Position numbers and translations under genes: made by a program. Below the pieces are notes generated by a model. That model worked only from the letters and a program-made list of their open reading frames with translations. It was not told the origin of the DNA and searched no databases. A DNA stretch of 64,000 nt from Parvibaculum sp046297875 (GTDB taxonomy: Bacteria > Pseudomonadota > Alphaproteobacteria > Parvibaculales > Parvibaculaceae): contig NZ_JBKBHD010000001.1 of assembly GCF_046297875.1 (NCBI RefSeq), forward strand, positions 2,046,001-2,110,000. Direction: 5' to 3'. Positions 43,362 through 52,570 of this stretch are shown piece after piece; the first letter of the stretch is position 1; every line of letters begins with the position of its first letter.

Positions 43362-44786
43362 ATGGACAGCAATCTGAAAGGTGCCGCGCCGGTGATGCCG
43401 GAGCTAGCAAAGCTCGATGCGACGGCGCAGGCCGCGCTGGTCGCCAAGGGCGAAGTGACGGCGCTGGAGCTGGTGGAGGCAGGGATTTCCCGCATCGAGC
43501 AGGTGAACCCGAAAATCAATGCGGTCGTCGGCACGTTTTACGACCGCGCCCGCGAGGCGGCGGAGGGGAAGCTGCCCGCCGGGCCCTTCACCGGCGTTCC
43601 CAATCTCGTGAAGGATCTCGACAACCTCAAAGGCACGTCCGCCACCTCGGGCTCGCGCTTCCTTGCGCAGAATATTTCGCCGGAGACGGACCCGATCATC
43701 GCAAGCTGCGAGGCTGCGGGCTTCGTGATGGTGGGCAAGAGCAATACGCCGGAATTCGGCTTGCTCGGCACGACGGAGTCTCTGCTGCTGGGCCCATGCA
43801 ACAATCCGTGGGATGTCACACGCTCGCCGGGCGGATCGTCGGGCGGCGCGGCGGCGGCGGTTGCCTCCGGTATGGTGCCTGTTGCGCATGCGACGGATGG
43901 CGGCGGCTCGATCCGCATTCCCGCGTCGTGCTGCGGCGTGTTCGGCCTCAAGCCGAGCCGGGGGCGCATCGAACTTGGCGAGCGGCAATTGCCGGGCGAT
44001 ATCGGATTTCAGCATTGCGTCTCCCGCAGCGTGCGCGACAGCGCGACGCTTCTCGATGCGACGGAGCGGAAGGGTGCCGCCGCCGTGCTGCCGCCCGTGG
44101 GCAAGGTCGAAGGGCCGGGGAAGAAGCGCCTCAAAATTGCTTTCGCCACGATGGATTACAAGGGCAAGGAGCCGGCGGCGGATGTGAAGGCGGCGATTGA
44201 GGATGTGGCGAAACTTTGCGCCTCGCTCGGCCATGAGATTATTCCGGCGCGCAACCCGCTCGATGGCAAGGCCTTCGAAGACGCGTTTCTTGCGGCCTGG
44301 GCGTCCGGCCCGGCGGAGCTTCTTGCGCTGGTGACGCAGATGGGGCTCAAGCCCGAAGATGTGCTCGAGCCCTGGACGCTCGGTCTCGCCGATCTCTACA
44401 ACAGCAAGCCGAAGGACACGCTGGCGAAATCGCTGGCGCATTTCGAGAAGATCACGGCGGACACGCTTGCCTTCATGGCGGATTACGATGTGTGGTTGAC
44501 GCCCGTGCTTGCCGCTGCGCCGCCGAAGACGGGCGAGCAGGCGCCGACCGTTCCCTTCGACACGCTTTATGAGCGCGTGTTCAATTATGTGAGCTATACA
44601 CCGCTTCACAATGTGGTGGGGACGCCCGCCATGTCGGTGCCGCTCTCGTGGAACGCGGAGGGGCTTCCCATCGGTTCGCAATTTGCGGCGCTGCCCGGGC
44701 AGGAGCGGGTGCTGCTTGAGCTCGCCTTCGAGCTTGAACAGGCGCGGCCCTGGGCGGAGAAATATCCGCCGGTGTTTGCGGGGTAA
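43362..44786 (+). CDS. Amidase (amidase-signature family)
   Basis: A 474-residue amidase: Lys in NLVKDLDNLKG (K84), the cis-Ser segment SPGGSSGGAAAAVASGM (S159/S160) and the nucleophile in DGGGSIRIPASCCGVFGLKP (S183), the Ser-cisSer-Lys triad. The family hydrolyses C-N bonds, including aryl amides and 6-aminohexanoate cyclic dimer; the substrate cannot be told here. The ATG at 43362 follows GGGAGGGG. It is convergent with radC across a perfect 21-bp hairpin. Confidence 0.88.
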   Translation: MDSNLKGAAPVMPELAKLDATAQAALVAKGEVTALELVEAGISRIEQVNPKINAVVGTFYDRAREAAEGKLPAGPFTGVPNLVKDLDNLKGTSATSGSRFLAQNISPETDPIIASCEAAGFVMVGKSNTPEFGLLGTTESLLLGPCNNPWDVTRSPGGSSGGAAAAVASGMVPVAHATDGGGSIRIPASCCGVFGLKPSRGRIELGERQLPGDIGFQHCVSRSVRDSATLLDATERKGAAAVLPPVGKVEGPGKKRLKIAFATMDYKGKEPAADVKAAIEDVAKLCASLGHEIIPARNPLDGKAFEDAFLAAWASGPAELLALVTQMGLKPEDVLEPWTLGLADLYNSKPKDTLAKSLAHFEKITADTLAFMADYDVWLTPVLAAAPPKTGEQAPTVPFDTLYERVFNYVSYTPLHNVVGTPAMSVPLSWNAEGLPIGSQFAALPGQERVLLELAFELEQARPWAEKYPPVFAG

Positions 44787-44812
44787 CGGCCCCTCACCCT
44801 TCCGCGGGCTGA

Positions 44813-44857
44813 CGCCCTGCTTCCCTCTCCCCAGCGGGGAGAGGGAAGCAGGGCGTT
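44813..44857. terminator. Perfect 21-bp hairpin between amidase and radC
   Basis: Left arm 44813-44833 starts ACGCCCTGCTTCCCTC and right arm 44837-44857 is its exact complement, with an AGC loop. It is bounded by T and A tracts and lies between convergent genes, so it fits a bidirectional terminator. The CTCTCCCC/GGGGAGAG core also resembles a dispersed repeat seen in many proteobacterial genomes. Confidence 0.8.
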
Positions 44858-44861
44858 TCAA

Positions 44862-45548
44862 TTACATCAGCCCGAGCGATCTGAAGCTCGCGTGGCGGCC
44901 CTTGCCGACGACGAGGTGGTCGTGGACTTCGATGCCGAGGGGTTTGGCGGTGTCGACGATCTTGCGGGTCATTTCGACATCGGCGTTGGAGGGGGTCGGG
45001 TCACCCGAGGGGTGGTTGTGGACAAGGATGAGAGCGGAGGCGTTCAGCTCCAGCGCGCGTTTCACGACTTCGCGGGGATAGACCGGCGTGTGGTCGACCG
45101 TTCCCTTCTGCTGCACTTCATCCGCGATCAGAACGTTCTTGCGGTCGAGAAAGAGGATTCGGAACTGCTCCACCGGATTATGCGCCATGGAGGCAGCGCA
45201 ATAATCGATCAGCGCGTTCCATGAGCCGATTACTTCCTTTTTCATGACTTTGGCTTGCGCGAGGCGGAGGCCGGTTTCGCGGGCGATGCGGAATTCGGTG
45301 ACGATCGCGTCCGACACGCCTTTTACTTCGCGGAGCCGCGCGGGCTCGGCATTGATGACTTCCGCGAAGCCGCCGAATTTTGCGATCAGTTCCTTTGCCA
45401 GCGGCTTCACGTCGCGGCGCGGCACAGCGCGGAAAAGGACGAGTTCGAGAAGTTCGTAGTCGGGCAGGGTGTCGGGCGATTTCAGGAAGCGTTCGCGCAG
45501 CCGCTCGCGGTGGCCGGTGTAGTGGGGCTTGCCGTCATCCGCCGCCAC
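44862..45548 (-). CDS. radC: RadC family JAB-domain protein
   Basis: A 228-residue protein: helix-hairpin-helix region (LREVKGVSDAIVTEFRI) and a JAB domain with the metalloprotease-like motif LVHNHPSGDPTPSNADV. Its former DNA-repair label is not supported by recent work on the family; function is unsettled. It uses a GTG start at 45548. It is 15 bases after the map stop on the same strand. Confidence 0.9.
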   Translation of the reverse strand: MAADDGKPHYTGHRERLRERFLKSPDTLPDYELLELVLFRAVPRRDVKPLAKELIAKFGGFAEVINAEPARLREVKGVSDAIVTEFRIARETGLRLAQAKVMKKEVIGSWNALIDYCAASMAHNPVEQFRILFLDRKNVLIADEVQQKGTVDHTPVYPREVVKRALELNASALILVHNHPSGDPTPSNADVEMTRKIVDTAKPLGIEVHDHLVVGKGRHASFRSLGLM

Positions 45549-45563
45549 GCGCTTGCCGCCCGG

Positions 45564-46385
45564 TCAGGCGTAGGGCGGGCAGTCGAGGCCCGCGGGGGAC
45601 TTGGTGAAAATCTCGCAGCCATCGGCGGTGACGCCGACCGAATGTTCGAACTGGGCGGAGAGCGAGCGGTCGCGCGTCACCGCTGTCCAGCCGTCGGAGA
45701 GGATCTTCACGCCGGGCTTGCCGAGATTGATCATCGGTTCGATGGTGAAGAACATGCCTTCCTTGAGCGTGGCGCCCTGGCCCTTGCGGCCGTAATGGAG
45801 CACGTTCGGCGCGTCGTGGAAGACGCGGCCCAAACCATGCCCGCAGAATTCACGCACCACGGAGCAGCGCTGGCCCTCGGCATGTTCCTGGATGGCGTGG
45901 CCGATGTCGCCCAATGTCGCGCCGGGCTTCACGGCGGCGATGCCGCGCATCAGCGCTTCGTAGGTGACTTCGACGAGGCGCTGCGCCTTGCGGGGGGCTT
46001 CGCCTGCGAAATACATGCGGTTGGTGTCGCCGTGCCAGCCATCGAGGATATAGGTGACATCGACATTGACCGCGTCGCCGTCGCGCAGCACGCGGTCGCC
46101 GGGAATGCCGTGGCAGACGACATGGTTGATCGAGGTGCAGCAGGACTTGCGGAAACCGCGATAGTTCAGCGGCGCGGGATAGGCGCCGTGATCGAGGCCG
46201 AAATCATGCACCAGCCGGTCGATATGGTCGGTCGTGATGCCGGGCTTTATTTCAGCCACAAGCATGTCGAGCGCCTGCGCCGCAAGGTGGCCGACGCGGC
46301 GCATGCCTTCGAAGGCTTTGGCGTCGTGGATCTTGATCCGGCCGATATTGCGGTCCGGGGCTTCGATGGCGTCGGTATAGCTCAT
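45564..46385 (-). CDS. map: Methionine aminopeptidase, type I
   Basis: A 273-residue pita-bread fold enzyme: INHVVCHGIPGDRVLRDGDA and VNVDVTYILDGWHGDTNRMY (metal-binding Asp), EFCGHGLGRVFHDAPNVLHY and GMFFTIEPMINLG (metal His and Glu). It removes the start methionine from proteins. The ATG at 46385 (MSYTDAIE) is chosen over a GTG four codons upstream. It precedes radC. Confidence 0.97.
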   Translation of the reverse strand: MSYTDAIEAPDRNIGRIKIHDAKAFEGMRRVGHLAAQALDMLVAEIKPGITTDHIDRLVHDFGLDHGAYPAPLNYRGFRKSCCTSINHVVCHGIPGDRVLRDGDAVNVDVTYILDGWHGDTNRMYFAGEAPRKAQRLVEVTYEALMRGIAAVKPGATLGDIGHAIQEHAEGQRCSVVREFCGHGLGRVFHDAPNVLHYGRKGQGATLKEGMFFTIEPMINLGKPGVKILSDGWTAVTRDRSLSAQFEHSVGVTADGCEIFTKSPAGLDCPPYA

Positions 46386-46506
46386 GGCAGCTTTCACAAA
46401 ATGGCGGCTTTGCCTTGCTTTCTAACATAGTGCGGTGGGGCGGCATTTGAAAGCCGGGCCCTCAGCGCTATTCTCCCTTACTCACGTGACCCCGGGGATA
46501 GGTTTC

Positions 46507-47289
46507 ATGTCCGACCAAGCGGCGCAAGCGCGCCCGAAAACCGTTACCGCCTGTGTGTTGACCATTGGCGACGAAATCCTCTCCGGCCGGACGCGGGATG
46601 CGAACCTTGCCTATATCGCCACGCATCTGAACCGCATCGGCATTCAGGTGCGCGAGGCCCGCGTGATCCCCGATGTGGAGGAGGTGATCGTCGCGACGCT
46701 GAATGAGGTTCGGGCGCGCTACGACTATGTGTTCACCACGGGCGGTATCGGCCCGACGCATGACGACATCACGGCGGATGCGGTGGCCAAGGCCTTTGGC
46801 GTCGGCATCGGCTATCACCCGGAGGCGCTGAAAATCCTCGGCGAGCATTACGAGCGGACGGGGGCGGAGTTCAACACCTCGCGCAAGCGCATGGCGCGGC
46901 TGCCCGACGGCGCCAGCATGATCGACAATCCGGTGAGCAAGGCGCCGGGATTCCAGATCGGCAATGTTTTCGTGATGGCGGGCGTGCCGATGGTCATGCA
47001 GGTGATGATGGACAGCCTGACGGACCGGCTGGAAGGCGGGGCGCAGATGCAGAGCCGCACGGTGACGGGCCAGATCGGGGAGGGGACGATCGCCGAAAAA
47101 CTGGGCGAATTGCAGGCCCGGCACCCGGATGTGGGCATCGGCAGCTACCCCTATTATGTGGGCAAGACCTTCGGCACGAGCATCGTCATGCGGGGCGTCG
47201 ATTCGAGTGAGCTCGACATCGTGGCGGGCGAAGTCATGGCGCTGATGCGGGAGTTCGGGGTGGAGCCCGTTGCGGGCGGGGCAGCCTGA
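46507..47289 (+). CDS. Molybdopterin-binding domain protein (CinA N-terminal/MoaB-like)
   Basis: A 260-residue protein: CVLTIGDEILSGRTRDANLA near the N-terminus and FTTGGIGPTHDDITADAVAK, the MoCF/CinA molybdopterin-binding signature, followed by a helical C-terminus. The C-terminal deamidase domain of full CinA is missing. Family roles include molybdenum cofactor handling and FAD pyrophosphatase-like activity. It is divergent from map. Confidence 0.85.
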   Translation: MSDQAAQARPKTVTACVLTIGDEILSGRTRDANLAYIATHLNRIGIQVREARVIPDVEEVIVATLNEVRARYDYVFTTGGIGPTHDDITADAVAKAFGVGIGYHPEALKILGEHYERTGAEFNTSRKRMARLPDGASMIDNPVSKAPGFQIGNVFVMAGVPMVMQVMMDSLTDRLEGGAQMQSRTVTGQIGEGTIAEKLGELQARHPDVGIGSYPYYVGKTFGTSIVMRGVDSSELDIVAGEVMALMREFGVEPVAGGAA

Positions 47290-47509
47290 AAAACGGCTGA
47301 AACCGGGGCTTTTGTCGCATATCTGCAACAGATTCCGGCAACATTACGAAAGTTTCAGCATTTCCGCCGTTTCCGCGCGATACAATCTCCCGTGGACCGA
47401 TTACAGTTTCCGGCATGAAGGTCTGACGGTCGCAGCCAAGCGCGAAGACGCAAGGGGCCCGGCAGAGGGGGATACAGGCTCCGACCTGATCGGCCTGAGA
47501 ACAAAATTG

Positions 47510-47523
47510 GGGTCAGTTGACCC
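47510..47523. promoter_or_regulatory. Inverted repeat just before the small secreted protein
   Basis: GGGTCA and TGACCC are inverted arms with a two-base centre, ending next to the GGAGGGAG ribosome binding site. It could be an operator or a leader hairpin masking the ribosome binding site; no more can be said. Confidence 0.35.
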
Positions 47524-47538
47524 GGAGGGAGAAACGAC

Positions 47539-47787
47539 ATGAAGAAGACCATCGGAATTCTCGGCATGGCCGCCGGCGCGATGATGCTGTCCAGCGCGGC
47601 TCTGGCTCTCGACTCGAGCTTCGACGCTATGTCGAAGGCTGGCAACCACAAGTTCTATGTCTGGTGCACGGGCGGCCCGGATCGCGAAGCGAGCCAGCAG
47701 GGCTCGAACGCGAAGGAAGCCCAGGCGGCGCTCGCCGCTTCCGCCGGCAACAATTGCTGGCCGGTGTGGCAGGGCCTCGAAGGCTAA
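47539..47787 (+). CDS. Small secreted protein of unknown function
   Basis: An 82-residue protein with a clear signal peptide (KKTIGILGMAAGAMMLSSAA, cut near ALA at residue 23) and a ~58-residue mature part containing two cysteines in VWCTGGPD and NNCWPVWQGLEG. They could form one disulfide. GGAGGGAG precedes the ATG, and a terminator follows. No family was recognised. Confidence 0.7.
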   Translation: MKKTIGILGMAAGAMMLSSAALALDSSFDAMSKAGNHKFYVWCTGGPDREASQQGSNAKEAQAALAASAGNNCWPVWQGLEG

Positions 47788-47813
47788 GCCAGTCCCGCAT
47801 CAGCGGACGATAC

Positions 47814-47848
47814 GGAACGGCGGTCCCAGTGGCCGCCGTTTCCTTTTT
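47814..47848 (+). terminator. Terminator of the small secreted protein gene
   Basis: GGAACGGCGG pairs with CCGCCGTTTCC (one bulged T) around a nine-base loop and is followed by a TTTTT tract. Confidence 0.75.
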
Positions 47849-47932
47849 CAGCATTTCCTTTTGCGCGGACGCGGCCAAGCGGGCATAGCTAGGGCGCTGT
47901 GCGGCGCGCAGGCCGGCGCGCGATGCGCATGG

Positions 47933-48019
47933 GGCCCCTTGGCGAAACTGGTATACGCAGCGGACTTAAAATCCGCTTCCCGCAAGGGAGTGCGGGTTCG
48001 AGTCCCGCAGGGGCCACCA
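47933..48019 (+). tRNA. tRNA-Leu (anticodon TAA)
   Basis: An 87-base tRNA with acceptor GGCCCCT/AGGGGCC, discriminator A and encoded CCA end, and a long variable arm typical of class II leucine tRNAs. The anticodon loop CTTAAAA sits in stem GCGGA/TCCGC, with TAA at 47967-47969. The T-loop reads GGTTCGAGTCC. It reads UUA and UUG codons. Confidence 0.95.
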
Positions 48020-48099
48020 CCCTAAGTCCGCCAAATAAAAACGGGCCAGCCTGTGCGGTTGGGGAATGCGGGCGCAGGACTCAACCGCTCAAAAAGATT

Positions 48100-48187
48100 G
48101 TCACCCCGGCACTTGTTGCCGGGGCCCAATCGATCTTCCGCAAAATTCGAGAGGCTAATGGGTCCCGGGAATAAATCCCGGGATGAC
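48100..48187. repeat. REP-like composite palindromic element, copy 2
   Basis: CCCCGGCA-N5-TGCCGGGG at the left and TCCCGGGA-N5-TCCCGGGA at the right, with GTCA and ATGAC at the outer ends. Same architecture as the element at 30778. It lies between the tRNA and the zinc-finger gene. Confidence 0.7.
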
Positions 48188-48226
48188 ACTTATGGTTTTG
48201 GCAGGCTCAGGCCGGCTTTCGGAAAA

Positions 48227-48481
48227 TCAGACTGCGACTTTGCGCGGCTCGTGCCAGAGGGCGTCGGCGGGGACGCTTTGATCCGCCTTCATGCCCGCAT
48301 CATGGCGGTAGAGCGTCGAGCAATAGGGGCAGACGATCTCGCTCTCGCGGCCCATGTCGAGGAAGACATGCGGATGGTCGAAGGGCGGGGCCGCGCCGAT
48401 GCACTCGAATTCCTTCACGCCGATGCGGATCTCGCGCATACCCGCCTCATTGCAGAATTTCGGTGTCTTGCCGCCCGCCAT
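48227..48481 (-). CDS. Small zinc-finger protein (zf-CHCC/NDUFS6-like)
   Basis: An 84-residue protein: FECIGAAPPFDHPHVFLDMG supplies a Cys and His, and EIVCPYCSTLYRHD a CxxC pair, the zf-CHCC pattern of the mitochondrial complex I subunit NDUFS6 and its bacterial relatives. In Alphaproteobacteria this may reflect a complex I link, but no partner is nearby. The ATG at 48481 follows GGAG; upstream readings are not conserved. Confidence 0.82.
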   Translation of the reverse strand: MAGGKTPKFCNEAGMREIRIGVKEFECIGAAPPFDHPHVFLDMGRESEIVCPYCSTLYRHDAGMKADQSVPADALWHEPRKVAV

Positions 48482-48900
48482 GTCGCTTACTCCTCGGATG
48501 TCCGGGGCCTGTCCGGATGGGCCGAAACTAGAGGCGCCGGGGCCGGAGGGCAAGGGGGCACGCAGAGGCGCAGAGCCGCAGAGAGAATGTGAAAAAAACT
48601 TGTCCCTGGATTTCGTAGCTCGCCATCTTGGCCACCTCACGGGGCGGGCGGGCCCCAAGCAAGCGCAGGTGGGTTGGGCATATCTCGCCGCCTGCACGAA
48701 TGACCGTTTCAATGTCATTTCGCTGTCACCAGCGACGGAATTGGCGGCAATCTGCATTCAAGGTTACGAAATTGTGAGGGTGGCCCTTCCGATGCCGCTT
48801 GGAGGGGGAAGGGGGGCCGGGCATAATTGACGTAATGTCATGATCGGGCGGGGACGGGCCGGAAGAGCCTTGCGCCTGCCTTTGGGAGGAGGAACCCCAT
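48482..48900. other. 419-base gap upstream of the first GPH transporter
   Basis: This region should contain the divergent promoters of the zinc-finger and transporter genes. A short CGCTG/CAGCG inverted repeat near 48720-48735 is the only structure noticed. No gene, repeat family member or RNA was recognised. Confidence 0.5.
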
Positions 48901-50340
48901 ATGAGCGATGCGGCCGCAACCGGCCCGGCTGCCCGCGAGGCGCACCGGCCCCTGTCGCGCTGGACACTGCTTGCCTTTGCGCTGCCGGCCGCGCCGATCT
49001 CGGCGATGGGGCTGCCGCTCGTCGTGCATCTGCCGCCCTTCTATGCGGGTTCGCTCGGCCTGGGGCTCACCGTCGTCGGCACGATCTTCATGCTGGCGCG
49101 CTTCTGGGACGTGTTCACGGACCCGGTGCTCGGCATCGTTTCCGACAAGTTCGAGACGCGGTGGGGCAGGCGGCGGCACTGGATCGTGCTAGCCGTGCCT
49201 ATCATGATGCTCTCGGTGGTGATGATCTTCATGCCGCCGGGGGGCGTGTCGGCGGCCTATCTGATCTTCTGGCTGTTCGTGCTTTATGTCGGCTGGACGC
49301 TCATCACCATCTCCCACATGAGCTGGGGGGCGGAGCTGACGCCCGATTATCACGAGCGGACGCGCGTGCATGGCGCGCGCGAGGTGGCGCTCATTCTCGG
49401 CATGGTGCTGGTGCTGACGCTGCCGGTCATCATCGAGCAGTCGAACCCGGAAAATCTCGCCGCGGCGCGCGTCGCCTCGATGGGCTGGTTCGTGCTGATC
49501 CTGCTGCCGATCGCCGTCGGCCTTGCGGTATGGAAGGTGCCGGAGCGGCCGACGCCGCGGCCCGTGCATGTGCCGTTCAAGCAGGCGGTGGGGGCGCTCG
49601 TGTCGAGCCGGCCGCTGCAGATCGTTCTCGCGGCCGATCTTCTCGGCGGCATGTCGGGCGGACTTGTCGCCTCGATGTTCCTGTTCCTCGCCGAAGACGC
49701 GCTGAAGCTCGGCACCTATTCGAGCCTGATGCTGCTCGGCTATTTCATTTCCGGCGTCTGCTTCATTCCGCTGATCCTCGCGGTGGCGCGCCGCCTCGGC
49801 AAGCACAAGACGGCGGCGGCGTCGGCCGTGTTCAACGCGCTCACCGTGCCGCTCATCCTGCTGGTGCCGGCGGGCAATCATTTTGCGGCGCTCGGCGTCT
49901 GGGTGCTGTGCGGCGTCAACATGGCGGCGGGGCCGTTCCTGTTCCGCTCGCTGATGGCCGATGTGTCGGAGCATGACACGGTGGTGACGGGGCAGCAGCG
50001 GACGGGGCTCTTCTATTCGCTGCTCACTTCCACCAGCAAGGTGGGCGCGGCGCTCGCCATTTTCATCGCCTATACGCTGCTCGACAGTATCGGCTTCCAG
50101 GCGGGCGGCGAGAATTCGCAATCGGTGCTCGACAGCCTGCGGGCCGTCTATGTCTGGCCGGCCTGCATCATCAGCGCGGCGGTGGCGGGCATTCTCTGGT
50201 TCTATCCGATCGACGAGGAGCAGCAGGTGGCGAACCGGCGCATCATCGAAGAGCGGGGGCTGCAAACGGCGGCGGCGGCGCTCGCCATGCGCACCGGCCA
50301 GCCGCGCGACCCGCAGTCTTCCGGCGTTGCGGCGGATTGA
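48901..50340 (+). CDS. MFS/GPH family transporter, paralogue 1
   Basis: A 479-residue, roughly 12-helix transporter of the glycoside-pentoside-hexuronide (MelB-like) type: VGTIFMLARFWDVFTDPVLG with the TDP and SDKFETRWGRRRHWI loop are hallmarks. Substrate unknown. GGAGGAGG precedes the ATG. An alpha/beta hydrolase follows, and a paralogous transporter comes next at 51151, so the region probably takes up and cleaves an ester or amide compound (inference). Confidence 0.82.
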   Translation: MSDAAATGPAAREAHRPLSRWTLLAFALPAAPISAMGLPLVVHLPPFYAGSLGLGLTVVGTIFMLARFWDVFTDPVLGIVSDKFETRWGRRRHWIVLAVPIMMLSVVMIFMPPGGVSAAYLIFWLFVLYVGWTLITISHMSWGAELTPDYHERTRVHGAREVALILGMVLVLTLPVIIEQSNPENLAAARVASMGWFVLILLPIAVGLAVWKVPERPTPRPVHVPFKQAVGALVSSRPLQIVLAADLLGGMSGGLVASMFLFLAEDALKLGTYSSLMLLGYFISGVCFIPLILAVARRLGKHKTAAASAVFNALTVPLILLVPAGNHFAALGVWVLCGVNMAAGPFLFRSLMADVSEHDTVVTGQQRTGLFYSLLTSTSKVGAALAIFIAYTLLDSIGFQAGGENSQSVLDSLRAVYVWPACIISAAVAGILWFYPIDEEQQVANRRIIEERGLQTAAAALAMRTGQPRDPQSSGVAAD

Positions 50341-50345
50341 GCGGC

Positions 50346-51101
50346 ATGGGCGAGTTCACGTCGAACGGCGTTTCGATCGCCTATGAAGTCACGGGCGAAG
50401 GGCGGCCGATCCTGCTGATCCACGGCTTTTCGGCGACGGCACATGACAATTGGGAGCGTACGGGCTGGGTGCAGGCGCTCACCCGCGCGCGCTTCAAGGT
50501 GGTGACGTTCGACCTGCGCGGGCATGGGGCGAGCGGCAAGCTCCACGATCCCGCCGATTACGGCCATGCGAAGCATGTGGGCGATGCGCTGGCGCTGCTC
50601 GACCATCTGGGCATTGCGGAAGCGGACCTGATGGGCTTTTCCATGGGGGCGGGGATCGCCATGCGGCTGGCGGCGCATCATGGCGAGCGCTTCGGGCTTG
50701 TGGTGCTGGCGGGCGTGGGCGGCAAGGCGCTGGAGCCTGCCTCCTCCTTCGGGACGAAGACGGCGGATGCACTCGAAGCCGCGGACCCCAACACGATCGA
50801 GGACCGCACCGCCAAGGCCTTCCGGCTCTATGCCGAAAATCTCGGGCAGGACCTCAAATCCATCGCCGCCTGCGCGCGGGCGCCGCGCGAGGGGGGCGCT
50901 GCCGATCTCGTGCCGCTGATCCGCAACCGGGCGCTCGTGATCGCCGGCGCGCGGGACGACCTTGCGGGCGATCCGACTGCGCTTGCGGCGCTGATGGCGA
51001 ATGCGCGCGCCGAAATCATTCCCGGTACGGATCATATGTTCGCGCTGCCGAACCCGATGTTCAAGGGCGCGGTGATGGATTTCCTCACCGGCTACAGTTG
51101 A
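50346..51101 (+). CDS. Alpha/beta hydrolase, paralogue 1
   Basis: A 251-residue alpha/beta hydrolase: ILLIHGFSATAHDNW (oxyanion HG), the nucleophile elbow in DLMGFSMGAGIAMRLAAHH, and a final His in IPGTDHMFALP. The ATG at 50346 is six bases after the transporter stop; a TTG at 50337 would overlap that stop. Substrate unknown. It is close in sequence to the hydrolase at 53903. Confidence 0.85.
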   Translation: MGEFTSNGVSIAYEVTGEGRPILLIHGFSATAHDNWERTGWVQALTRARFKVVTFDLRGHGASGKLHDPADYGHAKHVGDALALLDHLGIAEADLMGFSMGAGIAMRLAAHHGERFGLVVLAGVGGKALEPASSFGTKTADALEAADPNTIEDRTAKAFRLYAENLGQDLKSIAACARAPREGGAADLVPLIRNRALVIAGARDDLAGDPTALAALMANARAEIIPGTDHMFALPNPMFKGAVMDFLTGYS

Positions 51102-51150
51102 AGCCTTGGCGCGGCACCCCATCTGACAGTTTCGCTTTCCCTTTCGGCAC

Positions 51151-52566
51151 ATGGCAGGACAAATGACTTCTTCGGACGGTTCCGCGAACAATTCCGCGGG
51201 AAATGGCGGACGGCTTTCCGGCTGGCGGCTTTCCGCCTTTTCAGGGCCCGCCATTCCCATTGCCGCGCTGGGACTGCCGATCGGTGTCTATCTGCCGCAA
51301 TTCTATGCCGGGCCGATGGGGCTCGGGCTTGCCGCCGTCGGCACGATCTTCATGCTGGCGCGGCTCTGGGACGTGATCACCGACCCGATGATGGGCGTGC
51401 TGTCGGACAAATATCCATCGCGCTGGGGGAGGCGCAGGCACTGGCTTGTGCTCTCGGTGCCGCTTCTCGTCATCTGCGCCTATATGGTGTTCGTGCCGAC
51501 GGCGCCGGTATCGAGCTTCTATCTCATAGGCTGGATGTTCTTTCTCTATATCGGCTGGACCATGCTCACGATTTCGCACATGGCCTGGGCGGCGGAGCTG
51601 AGCGAGGACTATAACGAACGCTCGCGCATCCAGGGCTACCGCGAGGCGTTCCAGCTTCTCGGTGTGCCCTTGGTGCTGCTGATCCCGGCGATCATCGAGC
51701 AGATCGGCGCGGAGAATATGGAGTCGGCGCGCGTCGCCGCCATCGGCTGGTTCATCGTCATCACGCTGCCGATTGCGGTCGCCATCAATATTTTCTTCGT
51801 ACCGGAGCGCAAGGCGACTCCGCAGCCACCCGTGGAGATCGGCGCGGCAGTGAAAGCGATCTTGCGCAATGTGCCGCTCCGGCGGCTTCTTGCAGCGGAC
51901 TTCTTGTCCGGTTTTGCGGGCGCGGCGCTTGCCTCGATGTATATCTACGAGGCGACCTATGTCTGGGGCATCGGCTCGGTCGCAAGCTTCCTGCTGCTGC
52001 TCTATTTCTTCGGCGGCATCATCTTCATTCCCGTGGTGCTGAAGCTTTCCTACCGTTTCGGCAAGCACATAACAGTGGTGATGGCGGGGCTGTTCAACGT
52101 CGTCTTCCCGCCCGTCATCTTCCTGATCCCGGAAGGGAATTATTATGTGGCGGCGCTGGTGCTGCTGTTCCTCGGCGTGAATGTCGGGACCACGACGACG
52201 CTCTATCGTTCGATCATGGCGGATGTGGCCGATATCGACGAGCTGGAAACCGGGCAGCGGCGGACGGGGCTTTTCTATGCGCTGCTGACGCTGACGCAGA
52301 AGCTCGGCGGGGCTTTCGCGGTCGGCGTCGTGTTCTGGACGCTGGCGCTGATCGGGTTCGAGCCGCAGGGCGAAAATTCACCCGCGACGCTGACCGGGCT
52401 TTCCATCGTCTTCGTGGCGACGCCGATGATCTGCAATGCGATCGTCGCGCTCATCATGTGGAAGTTCCCCATCGGCCTCAAGGAGCAGGAGGAACTGCGC
52501 CGCAAGCTCGACGAGCGTTTCGTCGAGGAAGTGGAACAGACGGAGCGGCTGCCGAATCTGCCGTGA
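51151..52566 (+). CDS. MFS/GPH family transporter, paralogue 2
   Basis: A 471-residue transporter similar to the one at 48901 along its length (VGTIFMLARLWDVITDPMMG, SDKYPSRWGRRRHWL). About 12 membrane helices and the same GPH loop motif. Neither the ATG at 51151 nor that at 51163 has a good ribosome binding site. Its stop is five bases from the convergent M20 gene stop. Confidence 0.82.
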   Translation: MAGQMTSSDGSANNSAGNGGRLSGWRLSAFSGPAIPIAALGLPIGVYLPQFYAGPMGLGLAAVGTIFMLARLWDVITDPMMGVLSDKYPSRWGRRRHWLVLSVPLLVICAYMVFVPTAPVSSFYLIGWMFFLYIGWTMLTISHMAWAAELSEDYNERSRIQGYREAFQLLGVPLVLLIPAIIEQIGAENMESARVAAIGWFIVITLPIAVAINIFFVPERKATPQPPVEIGAAVKAILRNVPLRRLLAADFLSGFAGAALASMYIYEATYVWGIGSVASFLLLLYFFGGIIFIPVVLKLSYRFGKHITVVMAGLFNVVFPPVIFLIPEGNYYVAALVLLFLGVNVGTTTTLYRSIMADVADIDELETGQRRTGLFYALLTLTQKLGGAFAVGVVFWTLALIGFEPQGENSPATLTGLSIVFVATPMICNAIVALIMWKFPIGLKEQEELRRKLDERFVEEVEQTERLPNLP

Positions 52567-52570
52567 GGCG

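Noticed and set aside
44862..45548. RadC as a DNA repair protein
   Set aside because: The old radC repair phenotype in E. coli was assigned to recG, so only the JAB-domain family label is used.
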